DNA from: Silicimonas sp.
GTDB taxonomy: Bacteria; Pseudomonadota; Alphaproteobacteria; Rhodobacterales; Rhodobacteraceae
Direction of reading: 5' to 3'
Length of the DNA: 64,000 nt
Assembly: GCA_022824525.1 (NCBI GenBank)
Contig: JAJDZT010000050.1
Coordinates: 1 to 64,000, forward strand
Part shown: piece after piece, positions 33,519-44,686 of the stretch
How positions within the stretch are numbered: position 1 is the first letter of the stretch
How the letters are laid out: each line of letters opens with the position of its first letter
Program-made: the position numbers and the translations under genes
The notes under the pieces: model-generated
The model's database searches: none
Told to the model about the DNA's origin: nothing
What the model saw: only the letters and a program-made list of their open reading frames with translations

Positions 33519-35954
33519 TCAGCTTCTCATTCGCCCGAAACTTGGATCGTAGGGCGATGGCGCAATCACCTTGGCTGCGACAAGCTCACCGCAGAGATCG
33601 ACCTTCATGGTGTCCCCGACATTGGCGCGATCAGGGTCGACAAACGCATAGGCCAAGTTCATCCCGACCCTGTGTCCGAATTGTCCTGATGTGACCGTTC
33701 CTACAACACGGTCCGCAACCATCAATGAAGACCCGGGATGTGCCGGTGCCTTTTCAGTCTCCAGTTCGAGAGTGACCAGAGCCCGGCGTGGCCCCTCTGG
33801 TTGCCGGCGAACAAGAGCTGACTTTCCAATGAACTCCCCCTTATCGAGCCTAACGAACCGCGCAAGCCCGGTTTCGAATGGGTCGAACTCCGTGATGAGG
33901 TCAGCTTTCCAGTGAAGAAAACCCTTCTCCATCCGCATAGACTCGATGGCACGTGCACCAAAAAGCTTCAGGTCGAAAGCCGCCCCGGCTTCCCTCAACG
34001 CCAGATAGGCGGCGTAGAGCGACGCGTTGGGCACATGGATTTCGTAAGCCAACTCACCGGAGAAACTGATCCTCATGATCGTGGCAGGAACATAGCCGAC
34101 ATAGCACTCCCTGACCGAGAGCCACGGAAAGGCCTCAACCGACCAGTCCCCGCGCGCACAAGCCGAAAGCACGTCCCTCGCATTCGGACCTGCAAGGACA
34201 AGGATCGTCTGATCGTTGGTCAGGCTGCGAAGGCGGACATCTTCATCCTGTCTGACATGCGCAGTCAGCCAATCCATGTCGTGGTATTCCGACGCTGCAG
34301 CTGACCCGTACCAGACACGTGCCGGCCCACGGTCCGACGAAGGCAGATTGGCGATCGTCGCCTCTCCTTTGATGTTCCCATGGTGATTGAGCAGATAGCC
34401 AAGCCCCACTCGACCGTCTTGCTTTTGAACAAAGCCGCACATCATGCGGTCAAGAAACGCATGCCGATCTTTGCCGGTGATCTCAATCCGGTTGAATCCG
34501 TTAACCTCGGCCATTCCCACGTTTTCCGCCACATTGCGTACTTCCGCGGCGACCAGATCGAAGGTCTCGTCAAAACCGAAACTCGGTGTGAAGTGGAAAT
34601 CGGGCGTCGGCTTGATGAAATCCACCCGTTCCCAGCCGTTCACCACGGTAAATTCAGCGCCTTCGGCAGCAAGAACAGGCGTAAGCGGAGTTGTCTTGGC
34701 CGGGCGCCCTGCCGGACGGTGCTCATGCGGAAAGTGGAACCGGAATTCATTCTGGTAGTCCTCGATGGCCTTGAGCGAGGTCAGTTCGACCGTCGCGTGC
34801 CCGGCAAAGCGGCGTGGATCAATCACCCAAGTGTCATAGCACGCCTCGCCATGCACAATTTGCTGGGCAAGCAGCCACCCGTGCCCCCCACCTTCGCCAA
34901 GCCCGGCGCGCAGGCCAATAATGCAGTAGGCATTGCGTTTGCCCGGGATCGGGCCAACAAGCGGCGCGCCATCAATCGTGTAGGTGATGGGTCCATTCAC
35001 AATACGCTTGATGCCAACCTCTTGCAGCACGGGCATTCTTGCAAACGCGCCCTCAAGCACATCCATCACCCTGTCGAGGTCGACTGGACAAAGATCATTG
35101 GAGAAATCCGGACTGATCCCGTCCATCCCCCAAGTCTTGCAGTCCTGTTCGTAAAATCCGACCAGCAGCCCGTCCTTTTCCTGCCGTGAGTAGTAATCGG
35201 AAATCGGGCAACGCAGCAGCGGCATACGATGACCAGCTTCGGCGATGGCCGGAATATCCTCTGTCACGAAATACTGGTGCTCCATCGAAGCAACGGGATG
35301 GTGCACGCCCATCATTGCCCCAACCTCGTTCACACGATAGCCGCAGGCGTTCACAACCACCTCGCAATCGATATCACCCCTTTCGGTGTGAACGGTCCAG
35401 GTATCGTCCTTGTGCTGGGTCAATCCCGTTACCGGTGTTTTCCGATAGACCTCGGCCCCGGCCTTACGCGCGTGAAACGCAAGCGCCTGGCACAGTTGCG
35501 CAGGATCAATGTCGCCATCCTCACCATCCCAGAGCCCGCCCAGCAAGTTGTCTGTGGAAATCAGAGGATGACGCCGGGCGCACTCTTCCGCGTCAATCAC
35601 CTCATAGGTCACGCCCATGCCACGCGCCATCGACGCAAAGTGCCGGTAGCCCTGCATCTTAGCTTCTGTATTTGCAAGACGAATGCCACCGTCTCCGTGG
35701 TGGTAGCCTACTGGGTAATCCGGGTCATCGCGCAGTTTCTTGTAAAGAGAAATCGAGTGGGATTTCAGGCCCACCATAGTCTGCGTCATCCCAAAATTCG
35801 TAACTTGAGCGGCTGAATGCCAAGTGGTCCCAGAAGTAAGTTCGTCGCGCTCCACCAGAACAACATCCGACCAGCCTTCCTGCGTCAAATGGTAAAGTGT
35901 CGAGCACCCTGCGATGCCCCCACCAATGACGACGGCTCGTGTCGTCGTTTTCAT
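33519..35954 (-). CDS. FAD-dependent dehydrogenase with GcvT domain (dimethylglycine-dehydrogenase-like)
   Basis: 811 residues from the ATG at 35954. An N-terminal DAO-type flavin domain (GGGIAGCST at about 11-19, then ERDELTSGTTWHSAA, the region of the flavin-linking His) is followed by a short linker domain and, from about 430, the GcvT folate domain. This fusion is typical of dimethylglycine and sarcosine dehydrogenases, which strip an N-methyl group onto folate. Which methylated amine is used is not readable; the sox operon in this window makes dimethylglycine plausible. A divergent LysR gene begins 103 bases away. Confidence 0.85.
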   Translation of the reverse strand: MKTTTRAVVIGGGIAGCSTLYHLTQEGWSDVVLVERDELTSGTTWHSAAQVTNFGMTQTMVGLKSHSISLYKKLRDDPDYPVGYHHGDGGIRLANTEAKMQGYRHFASMARGMGVTYEVIDAEECARRHPLISTDNLLGGLWDGEDGDIDPAQLCQALAFHARKAGAEVYRKTPVTGLTQHKDDTWTVHTERGDIDCEVVVNACGYRVNEVGAMMGVHHPVASMEHQYFVTEDIPAIAEAGHRMPLLRCPISDYYSRQEKDGLLVGFYEQDCKTWGMDGISPDFSNDLCPVDLDRVMDVLEGAFARMPVLQEVGIKRIVNGPITYTIDGAPLVGPIPGKRNAYCIIGLRAGLGEGGGHGWLLAQQIVHGEACYDTWVIDPRRFAGHATVELTSLKAIEDYQNEFRFHFPHEHRPAGRPAKTTPLTPVLAAEGAEFTVVNGWERVDFIKPTPDFHFTPSFGFDETFDLVAAEVRNVAENVGMAEVNGFNRIEITGKDRHAFLDRMMCGFVQKQDGRVGLGYLLNHHGNIKGEATIANLPSSDRGPARVWYGSAAASEYHDMDWLTAHVRQDEDVRLRSLTNDQTILVLAGPNARDVLSACARGDWSVEAFPWLSVRECYVGYVPATIMRISFSGELAYEIHVPNASLYAAYLALREAGAAFDLKLFGARAIESMRMEKGFLHWKADLITEFDPFETGLARFVRLDKGEFIGKSALVRRQPEGPRRALVTLELETEKAPAHPGSSLMVADRVVGTVTSGQFGHRVGMNLAYAFVDPDRANVGDTMKVDLCGELVAAKVIAPSPYDPSFGRMRS

Positions 35955-36056
35955 GTCCGACCCCTTCTCCAAGACCTCGCTTTGAGCTTGGCAGAGGCAC
36001 TATCCTTTGAAAAACTGATATTTCAGAGAAATATCGTCGAAAAACCAGAGGAAAGC

Positions 36057-36989
36057 ATGATGTCCTTGTCGCTACGTGCAATGCGTTACGTTCAGGCCGC
36101 GCTCAAACAGGGCAATATCTCGCGGGCTGCTGAAACCATGAACGTCGCGCCATCAGCGATCGCTTCGGCACTTGCTCAGGCCGAAGACACATTCGGCATG
36201 GCCTTGGTCACGCGTGCACGCGCCAAGGGCATCTTTCCAACACCTGCCGGGCGCGAAATTCAGCATCGTATCGAGGATCTTCTCGATCGGTACGACACCA
36301 TGCTGATCGATGCGTCCGATCTGCGCACAGGCGTCACTGGGACATTAACAATCGGATATAACGCGCCGATTGCGCCTGCATTTCTTCCAAAAGTGGTCGC
36401 ACATATCTTGGCTGCCCATCCCGAGGTTTCAGTGTCGATGATCGAAGGCGACAACGAGTCCGTTCGGGCGGGGCTGCTTGAAGGACAGTTCGATGCAATT
36501 GTCTTCGTTGAAGAGGTGCCAAGCCCTCAGATCGCAACACGTCCGCTGATCTTCGCACCGACCTACTGCCTCTGCGCCGCCGATCACGCTTTCGCCAACG
36601 AGGCCTCCTTGCGAGTTTCCGACATCGTCTCGGAACCTCTTGTTCTGCTGGATCGACCCGCCGCGCGGAGCTACTACATGGAGCTTCTGTCCGAACAAAG
36701 TGCTCCCGTCCGGATAGCTGCCACGACAAACTCTACCGAAATGGCGCGCTCTCTGGTCGCGGAAGGCTTGGGGATTTCCCTGTTGAACATGCGCCCACGG
36801 GATCTTCCCGCTTACAGCGGCAAACAGGTACGTTGCATTCCGATAGTCGGAACGCGCAATGGTGTTCAGCTTTCGCTCGGTTTCGCACCGGGCCCATTGC
36901 GACTTCTGACAGAGTTCTTTGCCGATACCTGCGCCGGGGTCCTGGGCGGCCATGAAGGCGACGACTTCATCGTTCCGACTGAGACCTGA
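36057..36989 (+). CDS. LysR family regulator
   Basis: 310 residues from the ATG at 36057 with AGAGGAAA upstream. The helix-turn-helix is at about 5-65 (QGNISRAAETMNVAPSAIASAL) and a full substrate-binding domain follows. It is divergent from the dimethylglycine-dehydrogenase-like gene and converges on the isomerase gene with a 23-base coding overlap. It probably controls the flavoprotein. No ligand can be named. Confidence 0.85.
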   Translation: MMSLSLRAMRYVQAALKQGNISRAAETMNVAPSAIASALAQAEDTFGMALVTRARAKGIFPTPAGREIQHRIEDLLDRYDTMLIDASDLRTGVTGTLTIGYNAPIAPAFLPKVVAHILAAHPEVSVSMIEGDNESVRAGLLEGQFDAIVFVEEVPSPQIATRPLIFAPTYCLCAADHAFANEASLRVSDIVSEPLVLLDRPAARSYYMELLSEQSAPVRIAATTNSTEMARSLVAEGLGISLLNMRPRDLPAYSGKQVRCIPIVGTRNGVQLSLGFAPGPLRLLTEFFADTCAGVLGGHEGDDFIVPTET

Positions 36990-37743
36990 CGTTCTTGAGT
37001 GATTGCATCCAATCCAAGGTCTTGTCGGTATCCGGACCCGGTTTGTATTCCGCTCCAATCGGAGCCTCCCAACCTAGCTCTCTTATTGCGTCAAAAACGA
37101 ACCTGTAGTTGATCTCCCCGTGATCCGGTGCGCCGCGATCCGGGACCGAGGCAAATTGAATGTGGCCGATGACCGGATGAAGTGCTGAAAGCCGAGTGGT
37201 AACATCGCCTTCGGTGCGACCGACATGGTAGCAGTCAAACATCAGCCTTACTCCGGCAAGCGACAGCTCGTGCAGAATGTCGTGTGCCTGATCTGTTGTT
37301 GACAAGAAATACCCAGGCGCGTCGTGTCGGTTTAGCGGTTCGATAAGCAAAGTGATGTCTTTGGGCGCGGCATCCCGGGCATATTCCAGATTGGCAAGGA
37401 AGGTGTCGCGCGCTGCTTTACCCGACGCAAAACCGGCCATGACATGAATTGCACCCGCACCCACGAAAGACGCGTAGGCAATCGCCTGATCAATGGCGGC
37501 ACGTGCCTCCTCTTCCCGCCCAGGAAGGGCGGAGAGACCGTTCTCTCCGGCACGACCTCTGATCGTATTCAGTCCCATCATCGGGAGCCCGGTTTCTTCC
37601 AGCGCCGCCAGAACCTCCTCCGGAGGGGTGTCGTATGGCCAGTGACATTCGACGGCATCGAAACCAGCACGCTTCGCCGCGCGGATTGCGTCAGGCAACG
37701 CACGGTCGGCCCAAAGAAAACCAAGGTTGGCGGAGAATTTCAT
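36967..37743 (-). CDS. hyi: Hydroxypyruvate isomerase-like TIM-barrel protein
   Basis: 258 residues. The AP-endonuclease-2/xylose-isomerase-like barrel: MKFSANLGFLW start, GFDAVECHWPYDTP, then metal-site residues in IEPLNRHDAPGYFL, MFDCYHVGRTEGD and IGAEYKPG. Size and motifs match Hyi, which interconverts hydroxypyruvate and tartronate semialdehyde. Relatives act on other small keto-sugars, so the substrate is a guess. Its last 23 bases overlap the end of the converging LysR gene. Confidence 0.8.
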   Translation of the reverse strand: MKFSANLGFLWADRALPDAIRAAKRAGFDAVECHWPYDTPPEEVLAALEETGLPMMGLNTIRGRAGENGLSALPGREEEARAAIDQAIAYASFVGAGAIHVMAGFASGKAARDTFLANLEYARDAAPKDITLLIEPLNRHDAPGYFLSTTDQAHDILHELSLAGVRLMFDCYHVGRTEGDVTTRLSALHPVIGHIQFASVPDRGAPDHGEINYRFVFDAIRELGWEAPIGAEYKPGPDTDKTLDWMQSLKNVRSQSER

Positions 37744-37936
37744 GCGTCGAGCCCTCGATCGAACTTACCGGCCACTGGTAGCAAAGCTGTCCGAAACTGG
37801 CCACGTGCGAGATGTCTTGATGGCCGCCACGTCTGGCCGGAAGTCACCACTTCGAACAGTGGAGATACACAGCCCATCGAACAGTCGAGCCAATTCGGAG
37901 TGCTTTGGCGATCCGACCCACCATTCCCAATCAGCG

Positions 37937-38701
37937 CTATCCAGTCTTCGAAAACACGAAGATCTTTTCGCCTCGGATCAAACCGTACTTTACGCAGTCT
38001 TCTCCGAAGGCGGTGATCTCGTTTATCAGTTTCAACCCACTTTCTTCGATGCGGTCGACAAAGTCCGCACCGTAAAACCGCACGTGATCGCGTTGGCCGT
38101 AGTGATGCAGGCGTCCGGTATCGTCGGTGACAGAGTCGTTTTCATAGGTCGACGTCCAGCCGGAGATCATCGGGACCATCGCCACAAACGTTCCACCCGT
38201 TTTCAGTATGCGCCTGATTTCGGAAGACGCCTTTTTGTCGTTCACATGTTCGAGCACGTGCGATGCCAGCACCAAATCAAACACCTCATCCGCGGAGGCG
38301 ATTTCCTCGATGTTGTATTGGTGGTCTACGTCTTCCCGGAACAGATCGGCCGTTTCGTACTTGCCGACCCGGTCCCGAAACAGCTTGGAGACAATCTCCT
38401 CGGGCGCGAAATGAAGCATCGTCGCCCCTTCTCCTCCATTCTCAAGGGGAAGTTGCCCTCGCTCAATGGCCAGAAACAGAAGCCGATGACGCTCCAACGA
38501 ACGGCAGGAAGGGCATCGGGCATCGTATCTAGGTGGATGGCCGAACTCCTTGAAGCCGCCTTCGAAACCGCAAATCGGGCAAGTGCGATCGAGGACAGAT
38601 GCCGTTCTCCGTTTGAGATCGTATCGGTAGAGTGATCGCCTGATTGCCTTGGCGACCGGTGTCGGGATCACTGACCTCAACGTCGACTTCACAATACCCA
38701 T
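37937..38701 (-). CDS. Class I SAM-dependent methyltransferase with zinc-ribbon-like N-terminus
   Basis: 254 residues from the ATG at 38701 (MGIVKSTLRSV). Two CxxC pairs, CPICG and CPSC (about residues 41-68), look like a zinc ribbon. The methyltransferase core follows with a FDLVLASHVLEHV motif and a GGTFVAMVPM strand. Similar proteins occur in cell-surface polysaccharide loci, but no such genes are next to it. Neighbours are unrelated and 100 bases or more away. The 193-base gap at 37744-37936 shows no gene. Confidence 0.8.
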   Translation of the reverse strand: MGIVKSTLRSVIPTPVAKAIRRSLYRYDLKRRTASVLDRTCPICGFEGGFKEFGHPPRYDARCPSCRSLERHRLLFLAIERGQLPLENGGEGATMLHFAPEEIVSKLFRDRVGKYETADLFREDVDHQYNIEEIASADEVFDLVLASHVLEHVNDKKASSEIRRILKTGGTFVAMVPMISGWTSTYENDSVTDDTGRLHHYGQRDHVRFYGADFVDRIEESGLKLINEITAFGEDCVKYGLIRGEKIFVFSKTG

Positions 38702-38801
38702 GCCGCTGCCTCCTGAAATCCGTTTATGGCAATACAAGTGCCTTTTGTTTTGCGCATTATGTCGTGGGTCGTGGCGCCATGTCCACTAAATGTGCGCAAT
38801 G

Positions 38802-39833
38802 CTAAGGTGACTTCGAAGGCTTACCGTCGAACAGTCGTGCCGCCAGCGGGGCCCCGAGAATGACAACGAATATCCGCAATACGTGGTGCGCCACGACAAA
38901 GGCAACGTCTGCGCCAACGATCAGCGCAAGAACGGTCAATTCGGCCTGCCCGCCTGGCGCAAAAGCGAGAAGCGCTTCTTGCCCGGGCGCCAGTTGCAAA
39001 GCGTAGATGAGTTCGACGAATATGACAGTCAGAATGATCAGGATCACGCAGAACCCGATCCCTGCCGCAAGGTCTCGTCTGACTTCGGCCATGGTAATGC
39101 CCGCGTACTTCGCACCAATGGTCATGCCGATAAAGAACTGTGCGGCCCAGATGGCTTCCGCAGGAGGACGGTTCTCGAGCACGCCGGACATTGCCGCCAC
39201 TGCCGTCACGATCAGCGGTCCCAGAATGGAAGCCCCGAACATCCCGATGCGTTTCGCGCCCCACCAGCCAAAGGCGGCGCAGGCGACCATGAGTGCAAGC
39301 TCATGCCATGGTACGGTAACCAACGGCGCCCCGGGTGGGTTGGAGAGGTCCGCCGCCCAGATCTCTTTCAGGATGAAAGGCAAGGTGACGACAATGACAA
39401 GCACCCGGGTTGCATGAATAAGAGATAGCGTTCGCACGTTTCCGCCCGCTTCCTCTCCGAAGACCAGCATGTCCTGAAGGCCGCCCGGCATGGTCGAATA
39501 GTAGGCGGTTGCGAAGTCGTACCCCCAGACACGCCGGAAGTAGGGCACGCCAAGCACACCGATCGCAGCAACCATGACCGGCACCAAAAGCAATGTCGGC
39601 CACATGGCTGGAAATGTCGCGATCACTGCAGGCGTCATCGTCGCACCGACGGCCACACCGAGCACGGTGCGCATGCCGTCATTCAACGGCTTGTAACCCT
39701 TGAGGGGCACACCCGCCAAAGCCGCAAACAGGCACGCAACGATTGGCCCCAAAAGCCACGGCAGTGGGAGGTCGGCAATGTGGAAGACAAAAACTCCGAT
39801 CGCAGCGACCAGGAAAGCGAGACCGACATTCAC
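38802..39833 (-). CDS. AbrB-type membrane protein (putative permease)
   Basis: 343 residues with about nine to ten hydrophobic helices in two repeated halves, each with a DLPLPWLLGPIV- or GMFGASILGPLI-type motif. This is the AbrB/AmoA-like membrane family (often mislabelled ammonia monooxygenase or AbrB regulator). Its function is not settled, though transport is likely. It overlaps the GntR gene by four bases (ATGA), so both are on one transcript, divergent from kynureninase. Confidence 0.82.
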   Translation of the reverse strand: MNVGLAFLVAAIGVFVFHIADLPLPWLLGPIVACLFAALAGVPLKGYKPLNDGMRTVLGVAVGATMTPAVIATFPAMWPTLLLVPVMVAAIGVLGVPYFRRVWGYDFATAYYSTMPGGLQDMLVFGEEAGGNVRTLSLIHATRVLVIVVTLPFILKEIWAADLSNPPGAPLVTVPWHELALMVACAAFGWWGAKRIGMFGASILGPLIVTAVAAMSGVLENRPPAEAIWAAQFFIGMTIGAKYAGITMAEVRRDLAAGIGFCVILIILTVIFVELIYALQLAPGQEALLAFAPGGQAELTVLALIVGADVAFVVAHHVLRIFVVILGAPLAARLFDGKPSKSP

Positions 39834-40474
39834 GACAAAAGCACTTTCAGCCGATGACGCAGCGAGGTCTGCAAATGCGTTTCTGCCGCAGCCCCTGCCG
39901 CGTCGGCATCGCGGGCTCTCAAGGCTTCGATGATCGCGCCGTGCTGTCCAACGACCACATCAATGCGTTCGGCGTCGGTAAAGGTAGTCGGCCCCAGAAG
40001 CAGAAGGGCATTGTTCAATCCACGCGCCGCATCATCAAGGAAGCGGTTCCGGCAAGCCAGGTAGAGACCACGATGAAACTCCTGGTTGATGGCGGCTGCC
40101 CGGGCCGGATTGCCGCGTTCCCGAGCGATTTGACGGTTCAACGTCTCAAGCGTGTCGAATTCCGCCGCACTTCCGTGCTGCGCCGCCATCTCCGCCGCGG
40201 TTCGCTCCAGAACCAGCCGCATCTCGTAAAGCTCAACCACCTCCGAGTGCGACAACTGCCGGACGACGGCACCCGCGCGCGGTCTGTGCTCGACGATCCC
40301 TTCCGCCTCCAGTCGACGCAAAGCCTCCCGAATGGGTGTTCGAGACAGGTTCAACCGGGCGGCAACCTCTTCTTCGCGAAGCCTGGCACCCGGAAGAAAG
40401 TCGCCACGTCTGATCGCGTCGACAACCGCATCATAGGCGGTTGCGCCGCTCGATTTTTGCGCCATGCGCGTCAC
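39830..40474 (-). CDS. GntR family (FCD-type) regulator
   Basis: 214 residues. The winged helix at about 12-75 has LREEEVAARLNLSRTPIREALRRLEAEG, the GntR signature. The FCD ligand domain follows, with metal-site residues in RLVLERTAAEMAA and NQEFHRGLYLACRN. It is divergent from kynureninase and a very strong dyad lies between. It probably represses both the permease operon and kynU. Confidence 0.9.
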   Translation of the reverse strand: MTRMAQKSSGATAYDAVVDAIRRGDFLPGARLREEEVAARLNLSRTPIREALRRLEAEGIVEHRPRAGAVVRQLSHSEVVELYEMRLVLERTAAEMAAQHGSAAEFDTLETLNRQIARERGNPARAAAINQEFHRGLYLACRNRFLDDAARGLNNALLLLGPTTFTDAERIDVVVGQHGAIIEALRARDADAAGAAAETHLQTSLRHRLKVLLS

Positions 40475-40522
40475 CTACTATCTCTGCCGCCTGCCAGAAC
40501 TGTTGTGGAATGCGAGTCGCAT

Positions 40523-40546
40523 TTTTGTATCCAGTTGGATACAAAA
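40523..40546. promoter_or_regulatory. Near-ideal GntR/FCD operator
   Basis: TTTTGTATCCA at 40523-40533 and TGGATACAAAA at 40536-40546 are perfect inverted repeats, 11 bases each with a two-base spacer. The TTGTATCCA type of arm is what FCD-type GntR proteins bind. It lies in the 123-base gap, about 50 bases from each divergent start. Confidence 0.82.
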
Positions 40547-40597
40547 TGTCGAGACTCCATCTTTTCCCTGAAGCAGGAAGGCTTTAGACCCAATGAC

Positions 40598-41785
40598 ATG
40601 ACCCTCCCTCGCAAACACCTTTTCGACCTGCCAAAAGACGTCATCTATCTCGACGGCAACTCGCTTGGCCCCTTGCCTCTCGCCGTGCCCGCCCGCTTGG
40701 AGCACGTGGCGCGCGACCAATGGGGGGCGCATTTGATTACAGGCTGGAATGTCGACGGATGGATGGCCTCCCCCGTAACCGTTGCAGACCGGTTGGGCCG
40801 TCTGATCGGAGCCACGCCCGGTACGACCGTTCTGGGCGACACGCTTTCAATCAAGGTATATCAGGCACTCTCGGCGGCCTTGGCACTCCGCCCCCATCGG
40901 CGGGTCATCCTATCGGATACCGGCAATTTCCCCTCCGACCTCTACATGGCGGAAGGTCTGATCCGATTGCTCGGACAAGGGTACGAACTCAGGACCGTGC
41001 CACCGGAAGACGTCAAGAACGCTGTTACCGATGAGGTCGCTGCAGTGCTTTTGACACAGGTGGATTATCGAACGGGGCGCATGCACGACATGGCTCAATT
41101 GACCAAACGCGCGCATGCGGCCGGTGCGGTGATGATCTGGGACCTCGCCCACAGCGCCGGCGCAATCCCGGTGGACATTGCGGAATCAAAAGCCGAATTC
41201 GCTGTCGGCTGCACATACAAGTACTTGAACGGCGGACCGGGAGCTCCCGCCTTCATTACGGTTCGCTGGGACATCGTCGAGCAGATTGAGCCTGCTCTTT
41301 CCGGCTGGCTCGGGCATGACGCCCCCTTTGCCTTTGAACTATCCTACCGCCCAGGCGCCGGCATCGAACGGATGCGGGTCGGGACGCCTCCCATCCTGCA
41401 AATCGCAGCCCTCGATGCCGCCCTCGATGTTTGGGAGGGTCTGGACATGATGGACGTTCTTGCGACCTCCACCACGCTGTCCGAACGCTTCATCCAAGAA
41501 ATCGAGGCCCGTTGCCCCGCCCTCACGCTGATCAGCCCGCGTGAACCCGAAAATCGCGGCAGCCAGGTCGCGTTCCGCTTCGAACATGGCTACGCCGCCA
41601 TGCAGGCCCTGATCGCGAATGGCGTCGTTGGAGACTTCCGCGCCCCCGATGTCATGCGCTTTGGCATCACGCCGCTCTATCTGGACGAGACAGACATCCT
41701 CAACGCGGTCGATGTGCTGGAAGAGGTGCTGAACAAACGACTTTGGGACGATCCCGGATTCTTGAACCGCCAGCGTGTCACATGA
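40598..41785 (+). CDS. kynU: Kynureninase
   Basis: 395 residues from the ATG at 40598 (MTLPRKHLFDLPKDVIYLDG). A PLP-dependent enzyme that splits kynurenine into anthranilate and alanine in tryptophan degradation. The cofactor lysine is in GCTYKYLNGGPG. The DLAHSAGAIPVD segment, with the Asp that contacts the PLP ring nitrogen, is present, as is GNSLGPLP. Tryptophan dioxygenase and formamidase genes are not in the window. Its end overlaps the next gene by ATGA. Confidence 0.94.
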   Translation: MTLPRKHLFDLPKDVIYLDGNSLGPLPLAVPARLEHVARDQWGAHLITGWNVDGWMASPVTVADRLGRLIGATPGTTVLGDTLSIKVYQALSAALALRPHRRVILSDTGNFPSDLYMAEGLIRLLGQGYELRTVPPEDVKNAVTDEVAAVLLTQVDYRTGRMHDMAQLTKRAHAAGAVMIWDLAHSAGAIPVDIAESKAEFAVGCTYKYLNGGPGAPAFITVRWDIVEQIEPALSGWLGHDAPFAFELSYRPGAGIERMRVGTPPILQIAALDAALDVWEGLDMMDVLATSTTLSERFIQEIEARCPALTLISPREPENRGSQVAFRFEHGYAAMQALIANGVVGDFRAPDVMRFGITPLYLDETDILNAVDVLEEVLNKRLWDDPGFLNRQRVT

Positions 41786-42219
41786 CATTCTCGAAACTGA
41801 GGCCAACAAGAAGAGTCGGTCTTTTACTAATCGCCATCTCCGCCGCCGCTTTGTTTTACAACAGGACAAACTCCGGACGTGTGACCGTCATCAAATTTGA
41901 ATCCCTGCCGCTGGAGGCCGTATCCACGTCCGACTGGGAGGACGCGTGTTTCGTTCCGGGATACTTCAGCGCCGGTTCGAAAAGTGTTCCCAGTCGCCTG
42001 TACGATTGCTGGCAGGATCGCAAGGTACCTGAAGGGGCGACATATTTGATGCTTTCCGGCCCAAACAAGGCATGTGAGGTCCTGAGTATCAAAGCCGATT
42101 TCCTAATCAAACATGGCGCGGAGACACGCTGCTACAAAAGACATGACGTGGCCGACGTGAAGCTGACGAATACGGACGGCATTTTGACCCTGCAATCTGT
42201 CAAAGCAGAAACGCAGTAA
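41782..42219 (+). CDS. Small exported or membrane-anchored protein of unknown function
   Basis: 145 residues from the ATG at 41782, overlapping the kynU stop (ATGA). A basic lead (RPTRR) and one hydrophobic segment at about 12-28 suggest an uncleaved anchor or signal peptide. The outside part has four cysteines, in EDACF, YDCWQ, KACEV and ETRCY, enough for two disulfides. No family is recognised. Tight coupling to kynU does not explain its role. Confidence 0.65.
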   Translation: MTFSKLRPTRRVGLLLIAISAAALFYNRTNSGRVTVIKFESLPLEAVSTSDWEDACFVPGYFSAGSKSVPSRLYDCWQDRKVPEGATYLMLSGPNKACEVLSIKADFLIKHGAETRCYKRHDVADVKLTNTDGILTLQSVKAETQ

Positions 42220-42271
42220 ACGTAAAGGGAACCAACGTGAGCACGTTTGGTCACCCGTTCGAAGCCATTCT

Positions 42272-42360
42272 TTCTTCCTGGCCAAAATATCCCGGGTGAA
42301 TTGGCCGAGAGGCCAAGAGGGCATCGCCCTCATGAAAAGGCCGCGCTCGTCAGAGCGCGG
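42272..42360 (-). terminator. katG 3' hairpins plus GGGATATTTT element, copy 3
   Basis: Downstream of katG on the minus strand come a perfect eight-base-pair hairpin (42341-42348 with 42353-42360) followed by CCTTTT, then GAGGGC/GCCCTC (42317-42331), then TTGGCC/GGCCAA (42301-42316), then the 25-base tail at 42272-42296. That tail matches the one at 2170-2194 in 24 of 25 bases. The first hairpin with its short T run is the likely katG terminator. The rest of the 42220-42403 gap has nothing else. Confidence 0.65.
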
Positions 42361-42403
42361 CCCACCGCGACGCCCGCAGGGCGGCGCAATACTTCATGGA
42401 ACA

Positions 42404-44587
<2,184 letters not shown>

Positions 44588-44609
44588 TTATGGCAAGGCC
44601 ACGACAGCC

Positions 44610-44646
44610 CTGATCTGGAATCGTTCTAACAAGGAAGTTCGATCAG
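44610..44646. promoter_or_regulatory. Long-spaced dyad in the katG-oxyR gap
   Basis: CTGATC at 44610-44615 and GATCAG at 44641-44646 are exact inverted copies with 25 bases between, inside the divergent promoter region. OxyR tetramers bind long, loosely conserved sites, and this spacing would suit one. The match to the OxyR consensus itself is weak. Confidence 0.35.
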
Positions 44647-44686
44647 TTGAAGTTGTAATTTCTGATTACATTGATAAGATTTTCTG

